Positions 47,893 through 57,230 of a stretch of 64,000 bases of DNA are shown here, one piece after another. Under the pieces are notes generated by a model. The model made no database searches. It was not told the origin of the DNA and saw only the letters and a program-made list of their open reading frames with translations. Source of the stretch: Pirellulales bacterium (GTDB lineage Bacteria > Planctomycetota > Planctomycetia > Pirellulales > JACPPG01). Position numbers and translations under genes: made by a program. Location of the stretch: the NCBI GenBank assembly GCA_035546535.1, contig DASZWQ010000111.1, forward strand, positions 111,456 to 175,455, written 5' to 3'. Each line of letters starts with the position of its first letter. Position 1 is the stretch's first letter.

Positions 47893-48837
47893 TCATTCGC
47901 CGAGCAGAAACTTCATCAGGGGCTCCGAGTGGTACAGCTCTTGCCCGCCGTGTCCGAGCCCCGGAATCGCGACGATCGTTGCCTTCCCGCCGAGCTCGTG
48001 ATAACGCCGTGCAAGCTCGGTGGAATTCTCGGCAAGCGGAACAAGCGTATCTTGATCACCGTGAATGTGCAGAATCTTAACGTCCGCTTTGGCGAGCGGG
48101 GCAAGATTGTCGATCGGATTGAACTCGCCCGCGCGACGTTCGAGATCGTCGACTGTCACGTCGTAACCAAGTCCCTTGGCCGGGAAGTTGATCGTGTTGG
48201 CCAGGCCCGGCCAACTGCGGAAATCGGTTGCCGGGCAGATGCCCGCAATCCGCTCGACGCACGTCGGATTCCGGAACGCCCAGCCGTAAGCAATCAGTCC
48301 ACCGTGACTTTGCCCCATGATGCGCGCCCGCGGAGCAAGGCCATACTCCGCTGTCAGCAACTTGTAGAAATCCTGGCACACCTCGGCAGCGGCGGGGCTG
48401 GCGCAGGAGGGCCCCACGTCGATGCCCGCCAGGTGAAAGCCCGCGGCCAGCGCTTTTTCGGCATAGTTGCGATGCTGTAAATTGCCGAACCCATCGTTGA
48501 CTCCCAACCAGAACGGAAATTCCCACAGCCAGCGCTTCGGCGCATCGACCTTGCCGGTCGGTTTGACCAGGTATGCCATGTGGCCGCGCACCGTGAGGTG
48601 CGTAAGCTCGCCGCCGGCGTAACGGGCTTCGATCCTGGTCGGCACCATTTTCACGGCGCGCTCGGCGTCGGACATGGGCGCTGGCGACGGCGCTTGCTGG
48701 CGTGCTTGGGCTTGCTGGGGAGATCGGGCATGCTCAGGCCGTTGTGGCTCTTCAGCCCTGGCGATCGCGCAGAGCCCGACAAGCACGCTCAAACGGATCA
48801 CAACGCGTAGATTCCGGCCCGTTACCGCGCATCGCAT
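47893..48837 (-). CDS. Secreted alpha/beta hydrolase (prolyl-oligopeptidase-like)
   Basis: 314 aa from the ATG at 48837; GGAG lies 9 bases before it, which favours it over an ATG at 48858. The signal peptide is VVIRLSVLVGLCAIARA. A Pro/Gln-rich linker is followed by the hydrolase domain: GQSHGGLIAYGWAF contains the nucleophile Ser (about residue 180), ILHIHGDQDTLVPL the acid, and IPGLGHGGQELYHS the His. The gene is convergent with neuD-like and lies downstream of the GH5 gene on the same strand. The substrate is unknown. Confidence 0.8.
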   Translation of the reverse strand: MRCAVTGRNLRVVIRLSVLVGLCAIARAEEPQRPEHARSPQQAQARQQAPSPAPMSDAERAVKMVPTRIEARYAGGELTHLTVRGHMAYLVKPTGKVDAPKRWLWEFPFWLGVNDGFGNLQHRNYAEKALAAGFHLAGIDVGPSCASPAAAEVCQDFYKLLTAEYGLAPRARIMGQSHGGLIAYGWAFRNPTCVERIAGICPATDFRSWPGLANTINFPAKGLGYDVTVDDLERRAGEFNPIDNLAPLAKADVKILHIHGDQDTLVPLAENSTELARRYHELGGKATIVAIPGLGHGGQELYHSEPLMKFLLGE

Positions 48838-48945
48838 GAAATCAACTCCACCGCGCATGCCTATCGATCGTGCTTACGCCCCGTGACAGCCGAGTATCAA
48901 TCTAATGGCGCGCTGGGTGTACTGCGAGCGCCGGCGGGCACCAGC

Positions 48946-49067
48946 CAGGAGAACTGCAAAGTCTGTAGCCGGAGTCTGTGACCCCGGAAGCCGCACGGGA
49001 AATCCCGGCCTCAAAGAGGCCGGCTACAGAAGATACGCGCGCAGAATCTCAACTTTGCAGTTCTCCT
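48946..49067. mobile_element. 122-bp miniature inverted-repeat element with 10-base target duplication
   Basis: The 17-base ends are perfect inverted repeats (caggagaactgcaaagt at 48946-48962 and its complement at 49051-49067, reading actttgcagttctcctg from 49052). Directly outside, gggcaccagc occurs at both 48936-48945 and 49068-49077, the mark of insertion. Inside, ctgtagccgg (48963-48972) and ccggctacag (49020-49029) also pair, and a ggcctc/gaggcc hairpin lies near 49007-49021. It encodes no transposase. It lies in the 3' end of the GH5 gene. Confidence 0.85.
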
Positions 49068-50483
49068 GGGGCACCAGCGGCGCAGCGCGCGTCGGACTCG
49101 AAAAATGGCGATCACCGCGAGCGAGCTCAAGGCCGCGAGCCCGGCTTGCGTTGCGGCGGCCGGCTCGGGCACGCTGACGGCAGCGCTGCTTTGTCCGTCC
49201 CCGGCCTGCAGCCATTGCGAGGATATCAGCGCGAGATCCTGCGAGTTGACGATGCCGTCGCGATTGACGTCGCCGACCAGGCCAGCCCCCGTTTTCAGCC
49301 AATTGCTGCTGACCAGAGCAAGATCCTGAGTATTGACGATCGCGTCGTGGTTGACGTCGCTGTTGGCATAAACGCCTGCCACGTGCGAGGCCAACACGCT
49401 CATGGCCGCTTGGTTCGTCTGATTTGGCTTGCCGAGATTATTCGGCTCGAGCGTGAACATGTAATTACCCCACCATGGACCTGCGGCCCACCAGGTCCAG
49501 CCTAGCCAGGCGCTGCTGTTGGCCTGCATGTAGTTCAACATGTTTGTGATGGCCTGGTTGCCGATCTGGCCCGCGCCCATGGTCGAATTCGCGGCGGCGA
49601 ACTCGCCCAAGAAACCGCGCAGATGATTGGCCTCGAGCCATTGCGTGAAATCGGTCAGTCGTTCGACACCGATGTTCGGGTCGTTGTTGGCAATCGTCGC
49701 CGACGTACCTGAGCTGTTGTCGTCTAGATACTGATGCACTTCGATCGCGAAGTTGTGCCCCGGGTCGACGATATTCAACATGGCCGTGGCATTCGGGGTG
49801 CCATACCAGTTCTGATCCCAACTGCTGGCTCCGGTCCAGGCATTGCCCGGCACCAGGATCAGGTTGCTCGCGCCGGTGGCGCGGATGGCCGAGATGGCGC
49901 TATTGGCCGCGGTGACCCATTGTTCGGTGGGCATCGAATTGGGTTCGTTCATCAAGCCAAAGGCCACGTTCGGATTATTTTTATAATCCTGCGCCAGGCG
50001 CGACCACAGATCGTCGAACTCGCTATCGGGCACCGAACTGCCGATCAAACCCTGCGTGGATCCCTGTGAATTGTTGGGATCCGGGTAATAACGACCGTAA
50101 TTGTGCGGATCCAGAATGACCGTCGCACCGTGGCTCGTGGCGTAGGTCACGAAGCTGTTCAACCGGGCGAACTCGGCGCTGTTGAAGGGCGCGTTGGGCG
50201 TCGGCTGCAACCGTTCCCAGCGAAAGGGGACGCGGAACGTGTTCATCCCCTCGCTCAGGAAATAATCGACTTCCTGATCGGTCGGGTACGTGTAATCGGT
50301 GCCGTACGTGCCGACATGGCCCGGCGTGGGCGTATTGCCGAACTCGGCGCCAGAAAGATTCACGCCGGTATAAAGAATCTGAGCGCGGGCAATCGCTGCC
50401 GGCAAGAGGCCGACGACGACCATGGAAATCAGGGAGAGGAGGACACGCGACTTGCGAAAATTGCTATCTGCGATACGTTGCAT
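49011..50483 (-). CDS. Secreted GH5 cellulase-like enzyme with dockerin repeats and PEP-type C-terminus, 3' end altered by insertion
   Basis: 490 aa from the ATG at 50483. The signal peptide is LISMVVVGLLPAAIARA. A GH5 barrel (about residues 35-350) shows GLMNEPNS with the acid/base Glu, VILDPHNYG and GFLGEFAAAN with the nucleophile Glu. Two dockerin-type calcium repeats follow (DVNHDAIVNTQDLALV and DVNRDGIVNSQDLALI). The end is PEP-CTERM-like (VPEPAAATQAGLAALSSL, a helix, then RVRRALRR). The last ~19 residues after RRWCP come from the repeat element at 48946-49067. It should hydrolyse beta-glucans outside the cell. Confidence 0.88.
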   Translation of the reverse strand: MQRIADSNFRKSRVLLSLISMVVVGLLPAAIARAQILYTGVNLSGAEFGNTPTPGHVGTYGTDYTYPTDQEVDYFLSEGMNTFRVPFRWERLQPTPNAPFNSAEFARLNSFVTYATSHGATVILDPHNYGRYYPDPNNSQGSTQGLIGSSVPDSEFDDLWSRLAQDYKNNPNVAFGLMNEPNSMPTEQWVTAANSAISAIRATGASNLILVPGNAWTGASSWDQNWYGTPNATAMLNIVDPGHNFAIEVHQYLDDNSSGTSATIANNDPNIGVERLTDFTQWLEANHLRGFLGEFAAANSTMGAGQIGNQAITNMLNYMQANSSAWLGWTWWAAGPWWGNYMFTLEPNNLGKPNQTNQAAMSVLASHVAGVYANSDVNHDAIVNTQDLALVSSNWLKTGAGLVGDVNRDGIVNSQDLALISSQWLQAGDGQSSAAVSVPEPAAATQAGLAALSSLAVIAIFRVRRALRRWCPRRTAKLRFCARIFCSRPL

Positions 50484-50681
50484 CTCAAGGTGCCTGTGCC
50501 TGAACCCCTGGCTGCCATGATAGGCGCCCCGTACACCGGTGTCTCGCGTTTTGCCGGTTCGTTGCCGGGAAGCGATCCCGCCAATCGCGGAGCCGGACCA
50601 GTCGGCCCGAGTCGTGACACGCGTGACCACCCCCGGCGATCGTACTACGCTCGAACACAAGGATAGTGCGGGAGTCTCAAG

Positions 50682-51101
50682 ATGGGTGCCTATGACGACG
50701 GGCTGGCCTGCGGCAAATGGTGGGCCACGCATGCGACCGGTATCGACACGGAATGCCGTCGCTTGCAATCACTACGCGCTGGCAAATCCGATGCACAGTG
50801 GCAGGACTGGTTTCGAACGCACGAAGAAGATCGTCCGGCCTTTCAGCGACTGGTAAAAGTTATCCGGCCTGACGCTTCGATCACACCGCGCGAAGTGAGC
50901 GGATTCTGGCAAGCCGCGATCCGCTTCGGCACAGCACTTGCCCCGAGTGCGTTGCGCGACGGCGCCTTCGTGCGAGGGTTTGCCGAGGGAGCTTTGCGCG
51001 CCTGGGAGGAATCGGGCGCTGCCGGCGAACGCGGCTCGGAATCGCCCGACGAAGATTGGCTCGATAAGAATGGTGGCCCGACGACCGATAACGACACGTA
51101 G
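50682..51101 (+). CDS. Conserved-looking small soluble protein, unknown function
   Basis: 139 aa, no signal peptide or membrane segment. It is Trp- and Ala-rich with several amphipathic helices (YDDGLACGKWWATHATGIDTE, GFWQAAIRFGTALAPSALRDGAFVRGFAEGAL) and an acidic tail. Base composition and codon use match the neighbours, and the start at GATGGGT has no strong ribosome site. No family is recognised. It is divergent from the GH5 gene. Confidence 0.55.
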   Translation: MGAYDDGLACGKWWATHATGIDTECRRLQSLRAGKSDAQWQDWFRTHEEDRPAFQRLVKVIRPDASITPREVSGFWQAAIRFGTALAPSALRDGAFVRGFAEGALRAWEESGAAGERGSESPDEDWLDKNGGPTTDNDT

Positions 51102-51201
51102 GGCGGGTCAACAAGTTTCGCTTCGGTCGCTTCGTTGCCGCTTCAAAAATTGCAGCGGGGCGCCATTGGTGGCTCGTCCGCCGGTGCGGGCCTCCACGGG
51201 A

Positions 51202-51738
51202 TCATTGCACTCGCGCTACGTAGGCGACTGCCTCCCGACTGTCGATAATGATCCAACCAAATTCATTCGGACTCTCAGTACGTCCTACAAGGATAGCTGG
51301 GTCTGAGATATTCTCGATCTTGAACCAGGGCGGTAACCTCGTATCCCAATACGTTTGAAATCGGTCGCTTTCCCGCTCCCAGTCCGCGCTCTCATATTTC
51401 CAATTGGGATCAGCTCGTTGCTGGTCTACCCAGTCTTGGACCGACGTTTGAGATGCGGAAAAGCGCGCGAATTGATATGCCGGACGGCCGATGCGGCGTC
51501 CGATGAATAAATGCTTTGCATCACGGGGAATATTGAGATCGAGCGCAAGCGGAGAATCCGCCATCTCGCTCGCCGATGTGTCGAGGACTTCCTCGTAACT
51601 ACCGTACCGTAGAAATACGAGGGCCCCGCCCCCAGCTGCAATTAGAACCGAAAAACCGACAATCGCGCCAATCAAAACGCGTTTTGGCCCCACCGAACTA
51701 CCCATCCTATACACCGGGTTAAACAGTGCATTGGTCAA
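51202..51738 (-). CDS. Single-pass membrane protein, unknown function
   Basis: 178 aa. One N-terminal membrane helix (VLIGAIVGFSVLIAAGGGALVFL, about residues 21-43) is followed by a soluble domain of ~130 residues with DWVDQQRADPNWKYES, WDTRLPPWFKIENISDPAILVG and a final strand GWIIIDSREAVAYVARVQ. The composition is less GC-rich than its neighbours. No known family or motif is identified. It lies 27 bases upstream of the TMTC-like gene on the same strand in the direction opposite to an operon start, so co-transcription is uncertain. Confidence 0.6.
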   Translation of the reverse strand: MTNALFNPVYRMGSSVGPKRVLIGAIVGFSVLIAAGGGALVFLRYGSYEEVLDTSASEMADSPLALDLNIPRDAKHLFIGRRIGRPAYQFARFSASQTSVQDWVDQQRADPNWKYESADWERESDRFQTYWDTRLPPWFKIENISDPAILVGRTESPNEFGWIIIDSREAVAYVARVQ

Positions 51739-51765
51739 ACGCGGCCAATCGATCGCGCTCTCGAT

Positions 51766-53763
51766 TTACTCCGCCTTTTGCCCAGCCGGCGAAAAGGTCG
51801 TTAACCATTCTTCGATCTGGTCCGCCAATTCTTGACGGTTCCTCTCGCGCGCCAGGCGGATGGCGGTTCGCGCCGCGACGATCGCGTCGTCCTTGCGCCC
51901 CACTTGGGAATAGGCGTCCACCAGGTTGATGAACGTGCCGGGCTCGGGATCCAGGCGGGATCCATTTTCCAGGTAGGGAATCGCCTCCTCGAATTGCCCG
52001 GCGGTAGCCAGTAATGCCCCCAGGTTGCAGTTCGCCGCCGCGAACGCTGGATTGATACGCAAGGCCTCTTTGTATTGCGCGAGCGCAGCGGCCAAAAGCC
52101 CACGCTGTTGCAACAGCAAACCGAGGTTGTAATGCGATTGGGCATGATCGCCCAACACGTTGATGGCTTCTTCGTAGTGATGAATGGCTTCGTCCGGCCG
52201 CTCCAAATCCTGGCAGGCGAGCGCCCAGTTGTAGTACAGCTTGTGAGCCTCGTGATTCAACTTGTAGTTCAAGAGCGGCGAGTTTTGATACAAGTCCGCG
52301 GCACGTTCAAAATGCGGCAGCGCCTCCTCCGGCCGGCCGGCGCGCGACAAGGCCACTCCCAGGTTGATCAACATCGAGAGATCGTCTGGCTGACGCTCGA
52401 CCGTCTCGGCCAGCAGCGTTACTTGATTGGCGTAGGAAACGAGCCGCATGTTTGCCACGGCAATGAAAGCCAGCGCGACCGCGTCCCAACTCCAGGCCAT
52501 CACGCCGAGCGAATACCGATCGGCCGTCGCCGTTGTCGCGTCCCCGGGCAGGCGCTGCAGCAGGCGCCGCACGATGTCGTAACTGCCTGCCACGACAAAG
52601 GGAACGAGCGCCGCGAGTGATACATACATCCGCCGCTCGGCCACGATCTCGCCGACGCACGGCACCAGGAGTGTCGGCGACAGGGCCGCGACGACCGTCG
52701 TCGCCACAAATCCCGCGCTCGTACGGCGCCACACGAGATAAATCGTAGCCAGTGCCGACAGCGCGACCGGCAATACCCACGGCCAGGCCACGGCCAGTGT
52801 TTCCTTGTACGGAATTTCGTAGTGCAGCACGAGCGGCCACGGCCAGAAAGCCAGCTTCAAGTACAACAACAGCACTTCCGTCTGTGTGTACCACCAGACG
52901 AGCGCCGGCAACCCCAAGTGAAAACCCGCGCTGGGCGTGCGCGGCCCGTGATAGTTGATCACGACTTGCGGGATCCATCCGAGCGCCAGCCCGACGTACA
53001 GCGGCCACGATCGTCGCAGGGCTCGCCCGAACGAGGCCGCGACAAAGGTCCGCTCGAAGAGCAACGCCACGGCGGGCAGTGTGGCCATGATCTCCTTGCT
53101 CAAGGCACCCAACTGGCATGCGATCGCCGCCGCCATGAGCCACCCAACGCGCGCCCCTCGTCCGGTTGCTGTCCAATATCGAACACACGCGTACATCGTC
53201 GCCAGGTAGCACAGTCCCATCTGCGACTCGGTTCGCTGCGTGATATAGGCGACGCTTTCGGTATTCAGAGGATGCACGGCCCAAATGAGTGCCGCCAGAA
53301 AACCAAGCGCTCCGGCGACGCCGTCATAGCGATGGGCGAAGAAATCGAGGAGCAAGGTCCGCCGCACCAGAGCCCACAAGAAAAGCGCCGCCGCGATGTG
53401 AATCGCTACGTTTGTCAGCCGGTAGCCGGAGGGCGACAGGTGGCTGAAATGATAATTGATCGCGAAGGTCAAATTCACCAGCGGCCGCGCCGAAACCGGC
53501 GTGTCGACCGAGGGGCGAAGCGGGCTGACCTCGCCCGAGGTTTTCCATAACGGCCACAGTTCGCGCACCGACGGATTGTCGGCGAGCGTGGTGTAATCGT
53601 CGTAGATGAACGGCGCGTCGATCACTCGAGCGTAGACGCCCCACACGGCCGCGCAGATCAGCGCCGTACCGCCCGCGGCCAGCAGCCACTTGCTGCGCTG
53701 GCGGGGCGCGCCGGGCGAACCTTCGCTGGCGAACGGCCTGAGATGGGGATCGACGGACGTCAT
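51766..53763 (-). CDS. Multi-pass membrane protein with C-terminal TPR repeats (TMTC/O-mannosyltransferase-like)
   Basis: 665 aa from the ATG at 53763. About ten hydrophobic segments fill residues 30-430. The first luminal loop has the IDAPFIYDDYTTLADNPSV motif with adjacent acidic residues, and later HPLNTESVAYITQRTE, both typical of the TMTC/ArnT-like GT-C proteins. Residues ~440-650 hold about five TPR repeats (LINLGVALSRAGRPEEALPHFERA, SHYNLGLLLQQRGLLAAALAQYKEAL and others). Lipid-linked sugar transfer to proteins is plausible; the substrate is unknown. Confidence 0.8.
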   Translation of the reverse strand: MTSVDPHLRPFASEGSPGAPRQRSKWLLAAGGTALICAAVWGVYARVIDAPFIYDDYTTLADNPSVRELWPLWKTSGEVSPLRPSVDTPVSARPLVNLTFAINYHFSHLSPSGYRLTNVAIHIAAALFLWALVRRTLLLDFFAHRYDGVAGALGFLAALIWAVHPLNTESVAYITQRTESQMGLCYLATMYACVRYWTATGRGARVGWLMAAAIACQLGALSKEIMATLPAVALLFERTFVAASFGRALRRSWPLYVGLALGWIPQVVINYHGPRTPSAGFHLGLPALVWWYTQTEVLLLYLKLAFWPWPLVLHYEIPYKETLAVAWPWVLPVALSALATIYLVWRRTSAGFVATTVVAALSPTLLVPCVGEIVAERRMYVSLAALVPFVVAGSYDIVRRLLQRLPGDATTATADRYSLGVMAWSWDAVALAFIAVANMRLVSYANQVTLLAETVERQPDDLSMLINLGVALSRAGRPEEALPHFERAADLYQNSPLLNYKLNHEAHKLYYNWALACQDLERPDEAIHHYEEAINVLGDHAQSHYNLGLLLQQRGLLAAALAQYKEALRINPAFAAANCNLGALLATAGQFEEAIPYLENGSRLDPEPGTFINLVDAYSQVGRKDDAIVAARTAIRLARERNRQELADQIEEWLTTFSPAGQKAE

Positions 53764-54076
53764 ATAAGCATGATGCGATCGTTGGGCGACCCTACCGGCG
53801 CGGCCGTACCGCTTGGCGACCGAATCACCCGTACCCGATCGGCCGCAAACTGGCCGCGGCGTCCCCGCCCGTCCTAGGAACCAGGTGGCAAAACCGCACA
53901 AACGCTCAAGTTGTACAAGCTTAGGCCCGGAAACCGTGTGCCGCGGCCCCGCCTGGGCAGCAGAATCGGTCCAGGCACGTACTATTCCTTATACAATTAG
54001 CGTGGTTGGCTTTCGACCAATTCGCGAAATCCAACCCTGGCGCGACGCAACCGTGGCAGCGGGGGAGCGGCATTAG
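53764..54076. other. Divergent intergenic region
   Basis: This region lies between the TMTC-like gene (minus) and the FAD oxidoreductase gene (plus). A short A/T-rich stretch with TATACA occurs near 53991-53996 on the plus strand. No good -35, operator or RNA gene is seen. Confidence 0.45.
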
Positions 54077-55525
54077 ATGCGAGTGGCCGTAATCGGCGCT
54101 GGTCCCGCAGGCATCACCGCCGCCATGCGCTTGGCTCAAGGCGGCGCGGACGTCGTCGTTTACGAGGCGGGCGATCGTGTCGGAGGTCTGGCGCGCTCGC
54201 TGGATTTGTGGGGACAGCGCGTCGATCTGGGGCCGCACCGGTTCTTCAGCACCGACGCCCGCGTCAACCGGCTATGGCTCGACGTCGTGGGGCGCGACTA
54301 CCGTATGGTCGATCGCCTGACGCGCATTCATTATCGCGGGCGATTTTTTCGCTATCCGCTAAGACCCGTCAATGCCCTGGCCAACATGGGTGTGCTGGAC
54401 GCCTCGCGCGTTCTGGCCAGCTACCTGCGCGAGCGCGTCGCTCCGAGTTGCGATCCCAAGCAGGATCGTTCATTCGAATCGTGGATCGTCAGCCGCTTTG
54501 GCCGGCAGTTGTATGACATGTTCTTCAAGTCCTACAGTGAAAAGCTGTGGGGCATCCCGTGCAGCGAGCTCGACGCCGACTTTGCGGCGCAGCGCATTAA
54601 GAAATTCTCGCTCGCCGCGGCGGTCAAACAAGCTTTGATGCCCGGCAAGCAGAGTGCCCATGCGACGCTCGTCGATCGCTTCGCGTATCCCCTCGGCGGC
54701 ACGGGCTCGGTCTACGAGCGCATGGCCGATCGCGTGCGGGCGTTAGGCGGCGAGATCCATCTGAAGTCGCCCGTCCGCCGCGTGCTCCGCGATGGCCTCC
54801 AAGTGCGCGGTTTGGAGCTAGTCGAGGGGCAGATCGAAACCTGCGATCACGTCATCTCCACGATGCCGCTCACCCTCTTGGTGCGCGGCTTGGGTGACAT
54901 TCCGCGCGACGTCCAGGCGTCGGTCGACCGGCTAAGATTTCGCAATACGGTGCTCGTCTATCTGCATGTGGATTCAAGCGATCTTTTTCCCGATCAATGG
55001 GTCTACATCCATTCTGAAAAACTGCGCATGGGGCGATTGACCAATTTTCGCAACTGGGTGCCCGAGTTGTACGGCAACGCCCCGACGACCGTCCTCGCTG
55101 CCGAGTATTGGTGCTTTGACAGCGACGCATTGTGGACCGAGCCGGACGACACGATCATTGCCAAAGCGTCGGCCGAACTGCAATCCACGGGCCTCTCGGG
55201 CGACGCCAAGATTCTGGCAGGACACGTGGTGCGCCTTCCACGCTGCTATCCCGTTTACGCACGCGGCTATCGCGAGCACGTCGAGCGTGTTGTTGCCTAC
55301 CTGCAAACGCTTCACGGCATTACGCCGATCGGCCGCTACGGCGCCTTCAAATACAACAGCCAGGATCACAGCATCCTGATGGGCATTCTGGCCGCCGAGA
55401 ACGTCCTGGAGCATCGCAATCACGACCTGTGGGCGGTGAACACCGACTACGCGACTTATCAGGAAGACGCGCTTATCACCGAGAGCGGGCTGGTTGCCGC
55501 AACCAACTCCGGCATACCCCTATAA
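54077..55525 (+). CDS. FAD-dependent oxidoreductase (UDP-galactopyranose mutase / amine-oxidase-like)
   Basis: 482 aa. The dinucleotide motif VAVIGAGPAGITAAMRLAQGG starts at residue 3, with the ribose-binding acid in VYEAGDRVGGLARS. DLGPHRFFSTD and the helical FESWIVSRFGRQLYDMFFKSYSEKLWGIP block resemble flavoproteins related to UDP-galactopyranose mutase. A C-terminal FAD-contact motif (LWAVNTDYATYQEDALITESGLVAA) ends the protein. A GGGGGAG lies about 11 bases before the ATG. It may act on a nucleotide sugar or a lipid; the reaction cannot be assigned. An MFS gene follows on the same strand. Confidence 0.8.
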   Translation: MRVAVIGAGPAGITAAMRLAQGGADVVVYEAGDRVGGLARSLDLWGQRVDLGPHRFFSTDARVNRLWLDVVGRDYRMVDRLTRIHYRGRFFRYPLRPVNALANMGVLDASRVLASYLRERVAPSCDPKQDRSFESWIVSRFGRQLYDMFFKSYSEKLWGIPCSELDADFAAQRIKKFSLAAAVKQALMPGKQSAHATLVDRFAYPLGGTGSVYERMADRVRALGGEIHLKSPVRRVLRDGLQVRGLELVEGQIETCDHVISTMPLTLLVRGLGDIPRDVQASVDRLRFRNTVLVYLHVDSSDLFPDQWVYIHSEKLRMGRLTNFRNWVPELYGNAPTTVLAAEYWCFDSDALWTEPDDTIIAKASAELQSTGLSGDAKILAGHVVRLPRCYPVYARGYREHVERVVAYLQTLHGITPIGRYGAFKYNSQDHSILMGILAAENVLEHRNHDLWAVNTDYATYQEDALITESGLVAATNSGIPL

Positions 55526-55736
55526 GCCACGAGTGCGCGACGACCGGCTCTCGTGCGGCTGTCGCAAGTCTTATCGCCGACAGGCTTGGCTTGCCACGCG
55601 CCGGCAGTCGACTTATGATCCTCTTGCGTCTTCGGCGCAGGCCTGCTCATCACTTGACGGGTGGACGGCCGCGGCGATCAGATCGACCTCCCCGCCCGCG
55701 AATCCTTCCCGCCCCGTTCCTCGCAGCGAGTCATCG

Positions 55737-57146
55737 ATGTCCACCAGCAATTCTTCGGCCGGTCGATTAACCACGGTTCAATGGTTGATCTGCATTATCG
55801 CCTCGATCGGCTTCGCGTTCGATATTTACGAACTGTTGATGCTGCCGCTGATCCTGCGGCCGGCGCTCTTGGAAATGGGCATCACGCCGGGCAGCCCCGA
55901 GTTTGCCCACTGGCGCGGCATGCTGTTCTTCGTGCCGGCCTTCGTGGGCGGAGTGTTCGGCCTGCTGGGCGGATACCTGACGGACCGGCTGGGTCGCAGG
56001 GCGGTGCTCACCTGGAGCATTTTGCTCTACGCGTTTTCGGCGTTTGCCGCCGGCTTCAGCACCTCGATGCCCATGCTCTTGTTCTTCCGCTGCACGACGT
56101 TCATCGGCGTCTGTGTCGAGTTCGTCGCGGCCGTGGCCTGGTTGGCCGAATTATTTCCCGAGCCCAAGCAGCGCGAACGTGTGCTCGGTTACACACAGTT
56201 TTTTTCCTCGATCGGCGGGCTGCTGGTGGCCGGCGCGAATTCGATTGCCATTTCGCAATCGGGCAACTTCCCGGCCATCGCCATCCCCGAATTTCTGACC
56301 TCTCTCCTCGGTTCAATCGATCCCAAGCATCAGCACGAGGCGTGGCGCTATACGCTGATGTCGGGCCTGATTCCGGCGATTCCACTGATCGTCATTCGGC
56401 CGTTTTTGCCCGAGAGCCCGGTGTGGGCCCAGAAGCGCGCGGCCGGCACGCTCAAGCGTCCCCGAATCACGGAACTGTTTTCGCCCGCATTGCGTCGCAC
56501 GACCGTGGTCACCACGCTGATGTTCGCGTGCAGCTACGGCGCGGCGTTCGGCGCCATTCAACAAATCCCGCAGATCGTGCCCGGCCTGCCTGATGTCAAA
56601 GCCAAGACCGAAGGCTTGAAAAGACCGGACCAGGCGAAGATCGAGCAAGCCACGGCGGCCGATGTTACGAAGGTGCAGGAAATCGGCGGGCTCGTAGGAC
56701 GTTTCATCCTGGCCGTGCTGGCGGTGCGCATCGCCAGCCGGCGAACTCTGATTCGGATCTTCCAGGTCCCCGGCCTGCTTGTGATGCCGATCGTATTCGC
56801 CGTGGCCGGAGTGCAAAGTTTGCAGATGCTCTACTACGGCATCTTCATCGCCGGACTCTTGACGGTAGGACAGTTCAGCTTCTGGGGCAACTATCTGCCG
56901 CGCGTCTATCCGGTCCACCTGCGCGGGACGGGCGAAAGTTTTGCCGCGAATATCGGCGGGCGCATGATCGGCACTTCGTTTGCCTGGATCACGAGTACGG
57001 TCGCGACGATGTCCTTTGTCCCTGGCGACTCGGATCCAACAAAGATGGCGTACACGGCAGCGGCCGTCGGCTTCAGCGTTTATATCGTCGGATTCATCGC
57101 CTCGTTCTGGCTGCCCGAGCCACCGGCCGGCGAGATCGAGGATTAA
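55737..57146 (+). CDS. Major facilitator superfamily transporter
   Basis: 469 aa from the ATG at 55737. About twelve hydrophobic segments are visible. The MFS loop 2-3 motif is GGYLTDRLGRRAVLTWS, and FLPESPVWAQKRAAG follows TM6, as in sugar and organic-acid porters of this superfamily. The central loop (about residues 275-320) is longer than usual and charged (VPGLPDVKAKTEGLKRPDQ). The gene lies ~210 bases after the FAD oxidoreductase. The substrate is not evident; SV2/sugar-type porters are the closest in pattern. Confidence 0.88.
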   Translation: MSTSNSSAGRLTTVQWLICIIASIGFAFDIYELLMLPLILRPALLEMGITPGSPEFAHWRGMLFFVPAFVGGVFGLLGGYLTDRLGRRAVLTWSILLYAFSAFAAGFSTSMPMLLFFRCTTFIGVCVEFVAAVAWLAELFPEPKQRERVLGYTQFFSSIGGLLVAGANSIAISQSGNFPAIAIPEFLTSLLGSIDPKHQHEAWRYTLMSGLIPAIPLIVIRPFLPESPVWAQKRAAGTLKRPRITELFSPALRRTTVVTTLMFACSYGAAFGAIQQIPQIVPGLPDVKAKTEGLKRPDQAKIEQATAADVTKVQEIGGLVGRFILAVLAVRIASRRTLIRIFQVPGLLVMPIVFAVAGVQSLQMLYYGIFIAGLLTVGQFSFWGNYLPRVYPVHLRGTGESFAANIGGRMIGTSFAWITSTVATMSFVPGDSDPTKMAYTAAAVGFSVYIVGFIASFWLPEPPAGEIED

Positions 57147-57230
57147 GCGCCGCTGCCGTCGCTATGCACTGAAGGAATGCTTATTCGCCGTTGGCGAAAA
57201 AGCATGGCACGAACCTTTTCGCGGCACGCA

